This document shows positions 55,077 through 63,730 of a stretch of 64,000 bases of DNA, in pieces. The notes under the pieces were generated by a model. It did not search any database. It was not told where the DNA came from and worked only from the letters and a program-made list of their open reading frames with translations. The translations under genes were made by a program, and so were the position numbers. Source of the stretch: Prevotella vespertina (lineage in GTDB: Bacteria; Bacteroidota; Bacteroidia; Bacteroidales; Bacteroidaceae); the NCBI RefSeq assembly GCF_009728485.1, contig NZ_VVIQ01000009.1, positions 1-64,000 of the forward strand, in the 5' to 3' direction. The first letter of the stretch is position 1. Each line of letters opens with the position of its first letter.

Positions 55077-57374
55077 TTATCTTCCATGCATGATACCAGC
55101 ATCATTATCAGAGTTGGAAATACGTTTATTGATGCTTGATTTGCTTTTTCCATAATTCAAATTGAATGTGAAGTTAAGCAGAAGTATTCGTCTAAAACTC
55201 TTTGAGAAAGCCAGTTGACGATTAGGAGCGAGGCGTGACAAGTTATCCGTCTCATTTGAGTATTGTTTAGAGAAAGGTAATACCATGATAAGATTTAACG
55301 CCCATTTGTCTTTGTTATAACCTACTGATATGGAGTGATTCGCTTCTCCTTTGGTAAGAGTTTCACCCCATAATTCATTGTATCTGGCCTGTACTTTGGC
55401 TGTGAATACCCATTGCTTGTACATTACCAGTAGATTTCCATTCAGTCCCCAGTTCGAGAGTGTATGTGCGTAAGTATGCCCGTTACTGATGTACCGATTG
55501 AAGAATGGAGTAAGTTGTAACGAGAACCAATCGCCAAAGGGATGCAACTTTATGTCCATTTGGGTATGTAGTCTGTGGAAGTTCTTTTGGTTATCTATTG
55601 TCCTAACAAACTTTCCGTTGTCAATATAAGTCTCTTCCATGATAGGGTGAGAATCGTAACTATACCTTCCAAATAACGATAGATCGCACCATTTTGTGCC
55701 CCAGTTTAAGGACAACTCATTCGATACGAAGGTTACAGACTTTAGGTTAGGATTGCCCTTTCTAAGCTGATATACGTCAATATCCTGTGACACATTGCTC
55801 ATATCGGATAGCGAAGGAGCATAAGCTGAAACGTATCCTTGATATTTTAAAGTTACGTTACTACAAGGTTGATAAGCGAGAGAGAGCTTCGGACGAAGGA
55901 TGAATTTCGATAGCTTCTTATCGTGCTGATGGTTGTAAATACACATCCCTCCCAACCCGAGGGTATAGGTTAGCTTGCCCAGTTTTGACATCCATTCAGT
56001 GTAAGCGAAAGTCTCCGCTGTATTCATATTTACCTGACTTTGGATGTTTCCATCATACGTGTTATTGGTGTACATCTGCGTATGCTTGAACCCAAACGAC
56101 AGTTTGCTATCCTTGAACATGCGCTCATAAATGCCCTCACCTATTATGGAGTACTTGTTACCATCAGTAATGGAAGCAATCGTCTGAGTAGGTTGTGTGG
56201 TTGATGATAAGGTGTATGTACGCTGGCTATGGCTATTGATGTAAGTGCCAATTAGGTCGAAGTACAAGTGCTGGTTATGGGCAAGCTCAGTTTGAAAATA
56301 CAAATCTAACGAGGGTGTGTTATCGTGTCCATGCCTAAAGTCGGTGATGTGGTAGGCATCAGTACCACGATAAAGCGTACTGATTCTATCCTCCATTGAG
56401 TTAGATTCTTTATTGTAGTAATCACGGAAGATAGCACTAATACTGCTTTTCTTAAACGAATAGTTGTACCACAGAGAGAAGCTCATATTATCAAACTTAA
56501 CCTTTGTTGGCTCACCAATTTCTCTATTCTCTATGGTCTGATGAGGGTAGTGGTACTCCTCGTAGTTCTCTCTTTTCCACTTCAAATCACGCCTATTCCA
56601 ATAGAAAGAAGACTTTATTTCGGATCTACCTTTGTGATAGTTGGCAGACAAAAGGTTGTCTCCATAGCCTAACATCGATAGTCCATCGGTGAGGTCACCA
56701 TTGATGTTTCCACCTTTATTCTTATACTTCACAATGAAGTCGAGGACGGCAGCTGCACCGTTAAAACGTAGTCCAGGCATATCGTGGTATTCAACCTTTA
56801 CAATGTCTTGAGGGCGTAGGGCTTTTACTTCTTCTATCTTTGCTATGACACCATTAATGCGTAATTGGACAGCATCTCCAGTCGTCGTCGTGATGGTATT
56901 ATCAATGGTGTTGACCCGAATACCAGCTAATTGCATGTTCTGTATGAGCATTACTCCGTTAGTAGAAGCCTTTAGCTGGAGTTTTGAAGGGGTAATAATA
57001 CGCCGATCAATCTTCTGTATTTCACGCTTCCCAACCACTTCTACACCTTTTAACTCTTGTGTGGAAGGAGTCAGTTGAATCTTTCCAAGGTCTGTATTCC
57101 TTTGTGTGTTCTCCAGAGATACACGATAATCAGCATATCCCATATAGGTTATGATGAGTTCTTTGTGCCCATCGCTCTCCTCCATTGTAAGGTTAAATAA
57201 ACCCTCATTGTTGGTTACTGTCTGTGTAATTAACGTTGTTTGAGTGACCAACTTGACTACGGCACCAATGATAGGGGATGTTGTTTCGTCAGTAACTTGC
57301 CCTGTTATGACAACTTTTGCATGCAAGTTAACGTAAAAACTCAGTACTGCTATGCACAGAAGAAATCTTTTCAT
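55077..57374 (-). CDS. TonB-dependent receptor-like outer-membrane barrel with carboxypeptidase-regulatory domain
   Basis: 765 aa. Signal peptide (MKRFLLCIAVLSFYVNLHA), a carboxypeptidase-regulatory-like beta-sandwich at 22-112 (ITGQVTDETTSPIIGAVVKLV; NNEGLFNLTM; ITYMGYADYRVSLE), a plug-like region at 115-215 (ELKGVEVVGKREIQKIDRRIITPSKLQL; RINGVIAKIEEVKALRPQDIVKVEYHDMPG), then the barrel. It belongs to the outer-membrane beta-barrel family close to TonB receptors, in which the TonB box is not obvious. The C terminus (SDNDAGIMHGR) does not end in an aromatic residue as many barrels do. Ligand unknown; no SusD-type partner is adjacent. Confidence 0.82.
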   Translation of the reverse strand: MKRFLLCIAVLSFYVNLHAKVVITGQVTDETTSPIIGAVVKLVTQTTLITQTVTNNEGLFNLTMEESDGHKELIITYMGYADYRVSLENTQRNTDLGKIQLTPSTQELKGVEVVGKREIQKIDRRIITPSKLQLKASTNGVMLIQNMQLAGIRVNTIDNTITTTTGDAVQLRINGVIAKIEEVKALRPQDIVKVEYHDMPGLRFNGAAAVLDFIVKYKNKGGNINGDLTDGLSMLGYGDNLLSANYHKGRSEIKSSFYWNRRDLKWKRENYEEYHYPHQTIENREIGEPTKVKFDNMSFSLWYNYSFKKSSISAIFRDYYNKESNSMEDRISTLYRGTDAYHITDFRHGHDNTPSLDLYFQTELAHNQHLYFDLIGTYINSHSQRTYTLSSTTQPTQTIASITDGNKYSIIGEGIYERMFKDSKLSFGFKHTQMYTNNTYDGNIQSQVNMNTAETFAYTEWMSKLGKLTYTLGLGGMCIYNHQHDKKLSKFILRPKLSLAYQPCSNVTLKYQGYVSAYAPSLSDMSNVSQDIDVYQLRKGNPNLKSVTFVSNELSLNWGTKWCDLSLFGRYSYDSHPIMEETYIDNGKFVRTIDNQKNFHRLHTQMDIKLHPFGDWFSLQLTPFFNRYISNGHTYAHTLSNWGLNGNLLVMYKQWVFTAKVQARYNELWGETLTKGEANHSISVGYNKDKWALNLIMVLPFSKQYSNETDNLSRLAPNRQLAFSKSFRRILLLNFTFNLNYGKSKSSINKRISNSDNDAGIMHGR

Positions 57375-57643
57375 TATGGTTATATCTTATAGGTTATTAG
57401 ATGGATAGAGGCTTTGGTTCTGCCCTGAGTGATTGTTGTTTCCTCTTTAACCACTATCTATTAAAAACTAAAACTCTGCGAAATTAAAAAAAAACAACGA
57501 CATGACAAAGACTCTTCGCATGTTTTTTACATAATTGTAGATGCTTCCTCGTGTACTTGTTGTTCGATAAGCTCTTCTATATAAAAAGGTGAATTTGATG
57601 CTCCCTAACCCGTAGCTACATTCGTACTCATCCTTACTTCAAC

Positions 57644-57674
57644 AAAAAAAGAGTTACAGAACAATCTGTAACTC
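57644..57674 (-). terminator. Terminator of tRNA-Met
   Basis: On the minus strand a perfect 10-bp stem GAGTTACAGA/TCTGTAACTC (57651-57674) is followed by seven T. Confidence 0.9.
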
Positions 57675-57683
57675 CCATCTTTG

Positions 57684-57757
57684 TAGCGGGGGTGGGACCC
57701 GAACCCACGACCTCCGGATTATGAATCCGACGCTCTAACCAGCTGAGCTATCCCGCC
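57684..57757 (-). tRNA. tRNA-Met (anticodon CAT)
   Basis: 74 nt on the minus strand. Acceptor GGCGGGA pairs with CCCCGCT (one G-U, an A-C mismatch at the last pair), D-arm GCTC, anticodon loop TTCATAA, T-arm GTGGG-TTCGGGT-CCCAC. Lacks initiator features. A CAT anticodon could also mean lysidine-modified Ile, but the sequence looks like elongator Met. Confidence 0.9.
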
Positions 57758-57932
57758 ATCCAACGTGCCTTAGTGTTCTAAAGCGGTTGCAAAGGTATAG
57801 AAAAAAAATGATACTTACAAATGTTATTCAACTTTTTTATAATCCTGATAAGGTTTTTGTCTAATGCTAATGATCGATGAAGAAGAATGCTGATAGAGGT
57901 TGATAGAAGAAGTAAGTAGTAGCATTAGCAAG

Positions 57933-58086
57933 CCAAGGGAGCGTTCCCTTGATTTGAAGAGGGCGTTTCCTTGCATTGAAGAGAGCCTCTCTTGACATCG
58001 AAGGAAGCCTCTCTTTGAATTGAAGAAACGCCTAGTTCGATGTGAGAAGGGCATTTCCTTTCTGTAAGGAAAGGCTCTTTTAAATT
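57933..58086. repeat. 22-bp tandem array, AAGAGAG family, seven units
   Basis: Units start at 57933, 57955, 57977, 57999, 58021, 58043 and 58065. Unit 3 holds the perfect palindrome AAGAGAGCCTCTCTT, unit 1 AAGGGAGCGTTCCCTT. Half-sites vary between units. The spacer 57758-58251 contains this array and the promoter for the next gene and no other gene. Confidence 0.88.
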
Positions 58087-58204
58087 GCGGTTAGTGACTG
58101 ATAACAATGTTGATGGGTTATAACTCCGTTTTTAGAAGCCGTTATGATGGCTTTGAGAAAAGAATAAAAATACTAAAAAAGACCTTTACTCTGATATTTT
58201 TATG

Positions 58205-58212
58205 TACTTTTG
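58205..58212 (+). promoter_or_regulatory. -7 promoter box for the LptF/G-ribBA operon
   Basis: TACTTTTG, 39 nt before the ATG at 58252. Confidence 0.72.
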
Positions 58213-58251
58213 CAAGGAAAATAAAAGCAGTAAACAATCCTAAGACAGTAC

Positions 58252-60186
58252 ATGTTTCGTATCAAGAAATTAGATATCTTCATCGCCAAACAGTTTGGTA
58301 TGCTCTTCGCAGGAACGTTCTTTATCAGTTTGTTCGTGCTGATGATGCAGTTCTTATGGCGTTATGTGGATGACTTGATAGGTAAGGGACTGTCGATGGA
58401 GGTGCTCGGACAGTTCTTCTGGTATATGAGTTTGATGATGGTTCCACAGGCTCTTCCACTTGCAATCCTCCTCTCTTCACTGATAGCATACGGTAACCTT
58501 GGTGAGAGTTCGGAGCTTACTGCGATCAAATCGGCAGGTATTTCTCTGATTCAATCATTCCGTGGTCTGATCGTGATAAGCGTTATCATCGCCGGAGCTT
58601 CATTCTATTTCCAAAACAATATAGGTCCTATGGCACAGAAGAATATGGCTCAACTGCTTATTTCTATGCGGCATAAAAGTCCTGAATTAGAGATCCCTGA
58701 GGGTGTTTTCTACGATGGTATCCCACAGACGAATCTATATGTTGAGCGAAAAGACATGAAGAGTGGACACCTTTATAATATAATGGTGTATCGCATGACA
58801 GATAGTTATGAGGATCAAGCAATCATCCTTGCAGACTCTGGGATGTTGCAGTCTACGGCTGAAAAGAAGCATCTTGTCTTGAACTTATGGAGTGGTGAAT
58901 GGTTTGAGAACATGCGTTCGCAAGAGATGGGAAATAGTGCGAGTGTACCTTACCGAAGGGAAACTTTCGCCCATAAACATATAGTCTTAGATTTCGACGG
59001 AGACTTTAATTTGACTGATGCTACAGGTATTTCGAGTGATGCGCGAACGAAGAGTCTGGAGAAGATAAGCCATGACAAGGACTCGTTAGTGCATGTATAT
59101 GACAGTGTAGGAAAGGCTTATTACAAAGATGCACAATCGCTTTATTACCCTGTTCCCAAACTATCTTCTGCGGATAAGAAGCAGGCTATTAAGATAGCAG
59201 ATAACAAGAAGTTCGATATCGATTCATTATATAAGAGGCTTCCAGCTGATCAACGACGACTGATCGTAGATCAGGCTTTGTCGACCGTTCAACAGGAGGT
59301 TAGCGACCTCGACTTCAAGTCTATGATCACCAGCGATGGCGATAAGATGATACGACAACATGAGATAGAATTTATCAACAAGTTTACTATTTCGCTTATT
59401 TGTATCGTCTTCTTCTTCATCGGCGCACCATTGGGTGCTATCATCCGAAAGGGTGGTTTGGGAATACCAATTATAGTGAGTGTGTTGGTATTCATCGTTT
59501 ATTACATCCTTGATAACACTGGTTACCGCATGTCCCGACAGGGAGATTGGGCTATATGGTTCGGTCGCGGGCTATCAATGGCAGTGTTAGTTCCGATGGC
59601 AGCATTCTTTACTTATAAAGCAAATAATGATTCGGCAGTATTCAATGCTGACGCTTATAGGAATGTTTTGAGGCGTATGCTTGGCTTGCGTATCAAGCGT
59701 AGTATAGCAAGCAAAGAGGTTATTATCAATGATCCAGACTATATAAAGATAGCCGAGCAATTGAGGAGTATGAATGGAAAGATAGCCCGTTACTCTCAGT
59801 CGCGCAACCTTAAAGCATTGCCAAATGTGGTTAAAGTGTTCTTCCGTTACCATGCCGATCATACTATTGAGAATATTAATGCAGAGTTGGAGAGCATTAT
59901 TGAGGAATTAGGAAATACTCGAAACAGAGTAATCCTCACCTCTTTAAATAAGTATCCGATCCTTGCAGTTAAAGCACATACACGTCCGTTTGATCGCAGA
60001 TGGATGAACATAACTTCGGCAATCATCGTCCCCGCAGGTATATTCTTCTATATAAGAATGTGGCGTTTCAGGCTCCGTCTCTATAATGATTTACGTACAA
60101 TTACGACCTGTAATAACGAGATTATAGCAGAGATTGAAGCGCATGGAGGATGGGTGTTGAGAATAGAAAACAATAATAATCAGTAA
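58252..60186 (+). CDS. LptF/LptG (YjgP/YjgQ) family LPS-export permease
   Basis: 644 aa, much longer than the roughly 360 aa of E. coli LptF or LptG. First membrane helix pair at residues 15-80 (MLFAGTFFISLFVLMMQFLWRYVDDLIGKG; LAILLSSLIAYGNLGESSELTAIKSAGIS with the coupling-helix-like segment), a periplasmic beta-jellyroll domain about 130-330, helices near 385-480 (FTISLICIVFFFIGAPLGAIIRKGG; VSVLVFIVYYILDNTGYRMS), then a cytoplasmic extension and a final helix near 590. It forms the inner-membrane channel that pulls LPS out with the LptB ATPase. ribBA follows at 6 bp, so they are co-transcribed. Confidence 0.9.
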   Translation: MFRIKKLDIFIAKQFGMLFAGTFFISLFVLMMQFLWRYVDDLIGKGLSMEVLGQFFWYMSLMMVPQALPLAILLSSLIAYGNLGESSELTAIKSAGISLIQSFRGLIVISVIIAGASFYFQNNIGPMAQKNMAQLLISMRHKSPELEIPEGVFYDGIPQTNLYVERKDMKSGHLYNIMVYRMTDSYEDQAIILADSGMLQSTAEKKHLVLNLWSGEWFENMRSQEMGNSASVPYRRETFAHKHIVLDFDGDFNLTDATGISSDARTKSLEKISHDKDSLVHVYDSVGKAYYKDAQSLYYPVPKLSSADKKQAIKIADNKKFDIDSLYKRLPADQRRLIVDQALSTVQQEVSDLDFKSMITSDGDKMIRQHEIEFINKFTISLICIVFFFIGAPLGAIIRKGGLGIPIIVSVLVFIVYYILDNTGYRMSRQGDWAIWFGRGLSMAVLVPMAAFFTYKANNDSAVFNADAYRNVLRRMLGLRIKRSIASKEVIINDPDYIKIAEQLRSMNGKIARYSQSRNLKALPNVVKVFFRYHADHTIENINAELESIIEELGNTRNRVILTSLNKYPILAVKAHTRPFDRRWMNITSAIIVPAGIFFYIRMWRFRLRLYNDLRTITTCNNEIIAEIEAHGGWVLRIENNNNQ

Positions 60187-60192
60187 CAAGAT

Positions 60193-61398
60193 ATGGAAGA
60201 GTTTAAACTTAATAGCATCGAAGATGCACTAAAGGATTTCCGTGAAGGAAAGTTTGTTATAGTCGTAGATGATGAAGATCGCGAGAATGAAGGTGATCTT
60301 ATCATGGCGGCAGAGATGATAACACCAGAGAAAGTAAACTTTATGTTGAAGAATGCTCGTGGTGTCTTATGTGTGCCAGTAACTCTTTCTCGGGCTGATG
60401 AGTTGGACTTGCCACATCAAGTATCTGATAATACATCTATGTTAGGAACGCCTTTCACGGTGACAGTGGATAAGTTGGAAGGATGCTCAACTGGCGTTTC
60501 TGCACATGATCGTGCTGCAACCATTAAGGCGTTGGCAGACCCTAATTCAACTCCTCAAACCTTTGGTCGTCCAGGTCATATAAACCCTCTTTATGCTCAA
60601 GACAATGGTGTCTTACGCCGTTCTGGACATACCGAAGCAGCTGTAGATCTCTGTAAACTCGCAGGTTGTTTCCCTGCTGGTGTGTTGATGGAGATTATGA
60701 ATGAAGATGGAACTATGGCTCGTATGCCTGATCTTCAGAAGCGTGCTAAGGAGTGGGGAATGAAGATTATCAGTATAAAAGATATCATTGCTTACCGATT
60801 GAAGAAGGAGTCTAGCATTGAAGTAGGCGATGAGGTGGCACTTCCGACACAGTATGGTACGTTCCGATTGATACCTTTCCGTCAGGCTAATGGGCTGGAA
60901 AACATGGCGCTGATAAAGGGCTCTTGGAAGGATGATGAGCCTATTCTTGTTCGTGTTCATTCGTCATGTGCGACAGGAGATATTCTTGGCAGTAAGCGTT
61001 GTGATTGTGGGGAACAACTCCATAAAGCAATGGAAATGATAGAAAAAGAGGGCAAGGGGGTTATCATCTATATGCAACAAGAGGGGCGCGGTATCGGTCT
61101 GATGAATAAGATAGCAGCGTATAAGTTGCAGGATGAAGGACTTGATACTGTTGAAGCTAATTTACATCTTGGCTTCCGACCAGATGAGCGTGATTATGGT
61201 TGTGGGGCTCAGATGCTACGCCATCTAGGTGTTCATAAGATGCGATTGATGACGAATAACCCCACAAAGCGTGTCGGTCTTGAGGCTTACGGACTTGAGA
61301 TTACGGAGAACGTGCCCATCGAGATAGCTCCTAATAAGTTCGATTATCGTTATTTAAAGACAAAGCGTGATCGTATGGGGCATGACTTGCACCTATAA
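60193..61398 (+). CDS. ribBA: Bifunctional DHBP synthase / GTP cyclohydrolase II
   Basis: 401 aa. RibB half (1-205): [45 protein letters not shown], all with the acidic and His residues of the ribulose-5-phosphate reaction. RibA half (206-401): zinc ligands in [27 protein letters not shown] and [16 protein letters not shown]. Makes both riboflavin precursors. No FMN riboswitch is possible in the 6-bp gap before it. The pairing of lptFG-like with ribBA is found in Bacteroidota. Confidence 0.96.
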   Translation: MEEFKLNSIEDALKDFREGKFVIVVDDEDRENEGDLIMAAEMITPEKVNFMLKNARGVLCVPVTLSRADELDLPHQVSDNTSMLGTPFTVTVDKLEGCSTGVSAHDRAATIKALADPNSTPQTFGRPGHINPLYAQDNGVLRRSGHTEAAVDLCKLAGCFPAGVLMEIMNEDGTMARMPDLQKRAKEWGMKIISIKDIIAYRLKKESSIEVGDEVALPTQYGTFRLIPFRQANGLENMALIKGSWKDDEPILVRVHSSCATGDILGSKRCDCGEQLHKAMEMIEKEGKGVIIYMQQEGRGIGLMNKIAAYKLQDEGLDTVEANLHLGFRPDERDYGCGAQMLRHLGVHKMRLMTNNPTKRVGLEAYGLEITENVPIEIAPNKFDYRYLKTKRDRMGHDLHL

Positions 61399-61420
61399 AC
61401 CTTTATAATCGCTAAGAGAT

Positions 61421-61458
61421 AAAAAAGCTTCGGAAGCCTATAGCTTTCGAAGCTTTTT
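61421..61458. terminator. Bidirectional terminator between ribBA and the sigma-factor operon
   Basis: A 16-bp stem (61422-61437 with 61443-61458, loop about 5) with A-run on the left and T-run on the right, so it works for both convergent units. Confidence 0.88.
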
Positions 61459-61482
61459 GTTTGTCTGAGATTGTTCGTGGTG

Positions 61483-62349
61483 TTAACGAAGTAAGATACC
61501 GAATGAGAGAGTTTTGAACTTTGGTCCATATCCGTTACGCATTAAGTCGCATGGACTATACTTCACATAGAAGTCAGGACCGCCATTAATGTTGACAGAA
61601 CACATAAAGTCAATGGTCACAGGCTTCACGCGAATACCACTGTTTTCGTCTTCTATCTTATGTTCATTGAGGTTATAACGAGTCTTCAAACTGCTATATG
61701 TGTTGAGATTTATAACTGGTCCAAGAGTGAAACCAAAGTATTTCCCATCATACTGATAGGTAATTGGGAAGTTAACACTAAAGACCTTAATGCGTGAGAA
61801 CTTAGGACTACTATTTGTGGGATAGCTGGTAAGTGACACTGCGTTGTTATCTTTTACAAATCGTTGATTGCCCGTAATGCGATAGTTGCGCCAGTCAACA
61901 CCTACTCCTACAGAAAATTTATGATTGCTACGCCATGGCTTATATACCCAATCAGCAATAATCCACCATATCTCCCATGACTTGAAAGGTTGTATATCTG
62001 CAGCATGAGGAATCCCAGGCGCACTGTTGAAACCGAAAGCTAATCGAGTAGCAAACTCTAGTGTGCGGCTGCTATCCTTAGGTTTATTAAACCCTGCAAT
62101 AGAGAAATCCCATGATTTCTCATTGATTGACGAAGTGCTCACGTAGTTGCTATCCACCAATTGAATGGTGTTCACGTATCGGTAAGTGGGATTATTCTTA
62201 CTCCCCAGCACCTCGATATGTTGTAGAGAATCGTTTGTGATAATCTTTACTTGTCGTGCTTCTTCAATCGTTAGTGTGTCATTGATACTTACGGATGCGA
62301 GAGCTGATGAGCTGTATGCTAGCAACATGCTAAGTAAGATAGTTTTCAT
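61483..62349 (-). CDS. Secreted probable outer-membrane beta-barrel protein, unknown
   Basis: 288 aa. Signal peptide (MKTILLSMLLAYSSSALA). A polar N-terminal segment (20-75) precedes alternating strands (EFATRLAFGFNSA, HKFSVGVGVDWRNYRITG, IKVFSVNFPITYQYDGKYFGFTLGPVINLN, RVKPVTIDFMCSVNI, FKTLSFGILLR). I do not recognise the family. Last gene of the sigma-factor operon, and probably a product that the cassette controls or monitors (inference). Confidence 0.7.
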   Translation of the reverse strand: MKTILLSMLLAYSSSALASVSINDTLTIEEARQVKIITNDSLQHIEVLGSKNNPTYRYVNTIQLVDSNYVSTSSINEKSWDFSIAGFNKPKDSSRTLEFATRLAFGFNSAPGIPHAADIQPFKSWEIWWIIADWVYKPWRSNHKFSVGVGVDWRNYRITGNQRFVKDNNAVSLTSYPTNSSPKFSRIKVFSVNFPITYQYDGKYFGFTLGPVINLNTYSSLKTRYNLNEHKIEDENSGIRVKPVTIDFMCSVNINGGPDFYVKYSPCDLMRNGYGPKFKTLSFGILLR

Positions 62350-62360
62350 AAGCTTTGATA

Positions 62361-62798
62361 TTATTGTATTAATTTTTTAAGTTCTGTTATACTTGAAACC
62401 TTTCCTTCCATATAAACTAATGTGATGGTAAGTGTGCGCCCTCTTTGTTGTGTTAAATAACAGAGGTATTTGTGTAATGCTCCTTGCGCAGGTAAGGCGA
62501 GAATGAGAGTGAAGGTTCCCTTCTTCATAGTTTGTTCTGCTCCAATAGCATTCTTATGGTCTCGTTCAACCAGTTCGAATACTGTTGCACGTTGCTGTTC
62601 AGAAGCTTTGAAGCGAATGCTATGATAGTAATCAAGTTTATACTTACTGATAGCTCTTCCTTTTGCTCTCACATCAATTAAATCACCATGAGGCACTATC
62701 TTCCCTTGAAAGAGAGGAGTAACATTCAGACCTTGCTGTGCATGAATGCAAAGTGAGGTAAACATCAGTAGTAATATCAAGTATAATCGTTGTTTCAT
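62361..62798 (-). CDS. Secreted protein of unknown function, possibly DUF6108
   Basis: 145 aa. Signal peptide (MKQRLYLILLLMFTSLCIHAQ), then a single small domain QGLNVTPLFQGKIVPHGDLIDVRAKGRAISKYKLDYYHSIRF. The style recalls DUF6108 proteins encoded next to ECF sigma factors in Bacteroides, but this is from memory only. Eleven bases before the barrel gene, 24 after the anti-sigma gene. Confidence 0.65.
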   Translation of the reverse strand: MKQRLYLILLLMFTSLCIHAQQGLNVTPLFQGKIVPHGDLIDVRAKGRAISKYKLDYYHSIRFKASEQQRATVFELVERDHKNAIGAEQTMKKGTFTLILALPAQGALHKYLCYLTQQRGRTLTITLVYMEGKVSSITELKKLIQ

Positions 62799-62822
62799 AA
62801 CGTTTACTTTATTAGTTTCTAT

Positions 62823-63269
62823 TTATTGATGAAAGATGTCGTGCAACTGATCATCTATGTCGGTAGCATCTTCTTGTTGCAAGTCTTGTAGCGTTCCAAT
62901 AATCTCTTTTGTTACCTGTTGTGGATCAGTGATGTGTTTGCCATAGATGTATGCTTCGCAGTAATCTTGCCGTTGAGCATACCATACCATACTTCCAACT
63001 GCCAATAAAATGATTATTGAAGCAGCTATACCTATCAGTTTCCTATGAAGGAGGATAAACGTTGCTTGTTTCTTCTGATGCACTTCCTTCTGTTTGGATT
63101 CCATGAGTGTACTTATCGAACAAAACATTTCTTTCAGAGGAAGTAGATCTGCTGTCACTTTCTCGTATCTAAAATAATCGTAGAGTCGTCTTTCCTCGTC
63201 AAGTGAAGTCTCCCCTTCCATGAAGCGACTTACCAGTTGTTTTATATCTTCGTATTTGTTCATTCCCAT
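62823..63269 (-). CDS. Probable anti-sigma factor
   Basis: 148 aa (or 146 from the third-codon ATG). A cytoplasmic helical part (1-70: IKQLVSRFMEGETSLDEERRLYDYFR, the zinc-less anti-sigma pattern of Bacteroidota), one membrane helix (about 77-95: LIGIAASIIILLAVGSMVWY) and a short periplasmic tail rich in Asp and Gln. Starts 10 bases inside the sigma-factor gene, so translationally coupled. Holds the sigma factor inactive at the membrane (inference from family). Confidence 0.8.
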   Translation of the reverse strand: MGMNKYEDIKQLVSRFMEGETSLDEERRLYDYFRYEKVTADLLPLKEMFCSISTLMESKQKEVHQKKQATFILLHRKLIGIAASIIILLAVGSMVWYAQRQDYCEAYIYGKHITDPQQVTKEIIGTLQDLQQEDATDIDDQLHDIFHQ

Positions 63270-63730
63270 TCAGTTTTTAGAAATTGATCCTTAATAGCAT
63301 GGCGAGCGCGGCTTAGAGCTTTCCTTACCGCAGTTTCCTTACTGCCCGTGAGTTTGGCAATATCGTTAATCTCCATTCCCTCCATGTGCCGCAGTCGCAT
63401 GATAGTTTGCTGCATTGTAGGTAATGTGTCAATGAGAGCAATTACCTTTTCGTATCGTTCGTCGGCTTTTTCCTCCTCATTAGGAATGGTTTCATTCACT
63501 TCAGTTGTGTAGTGATGTCGGCGAAGAATGTCAATGCAATGGTTCTTCAACAGTACCGAAGCGAGAGGAGACATCGGGAGATGTAGCGTGTCAATTAGTT
63601 GCCAAAGCTTCAGTAGTACGTCTTGCACAGCATCTTCTGCCTCATCATTGTCCTTTAGATAGTTACGGGCAATGGCGAGCATCTGTGGTCGTACCAGCTT
63701 CACCTCTTCTTTGTACTCGTTGATGGTCAT
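63260..63730 (-). CDS. ECF RNA polymerase sigma factor
   Basis: 156 aa. Region 2 (about 10-75: MLAIARNYLKDNDEAEDAVQDVLLKLWQLID) and region 4 (about 100-150: VIALIDTLPTMQQTIMRLRHMEGMEINDIAKLTGSKETAVRKALSRARHAIKD). A group IV sigma factor directing a small regulon. First gene of the operon; I found no clear TAnnTTTG box upstream, so it may use its own promoter type. The 270 bp to the window edge contain no gene I can support. Confidence 0.92.
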   Translation of the reverse strand: MTINEYKEEVKLVRPQMLAIARNYLKDNDEAEDAVQDVLLKLWQLIDTLHLPMSPLASVLLKNHCIDILRRHHYTTEVNETIPNEEEKADERYEKVIALIDTLPTMQQTIMRLRHMEGMEINDIAKLTGSKETAVRKALSRARHAIKDQFLKTEWE

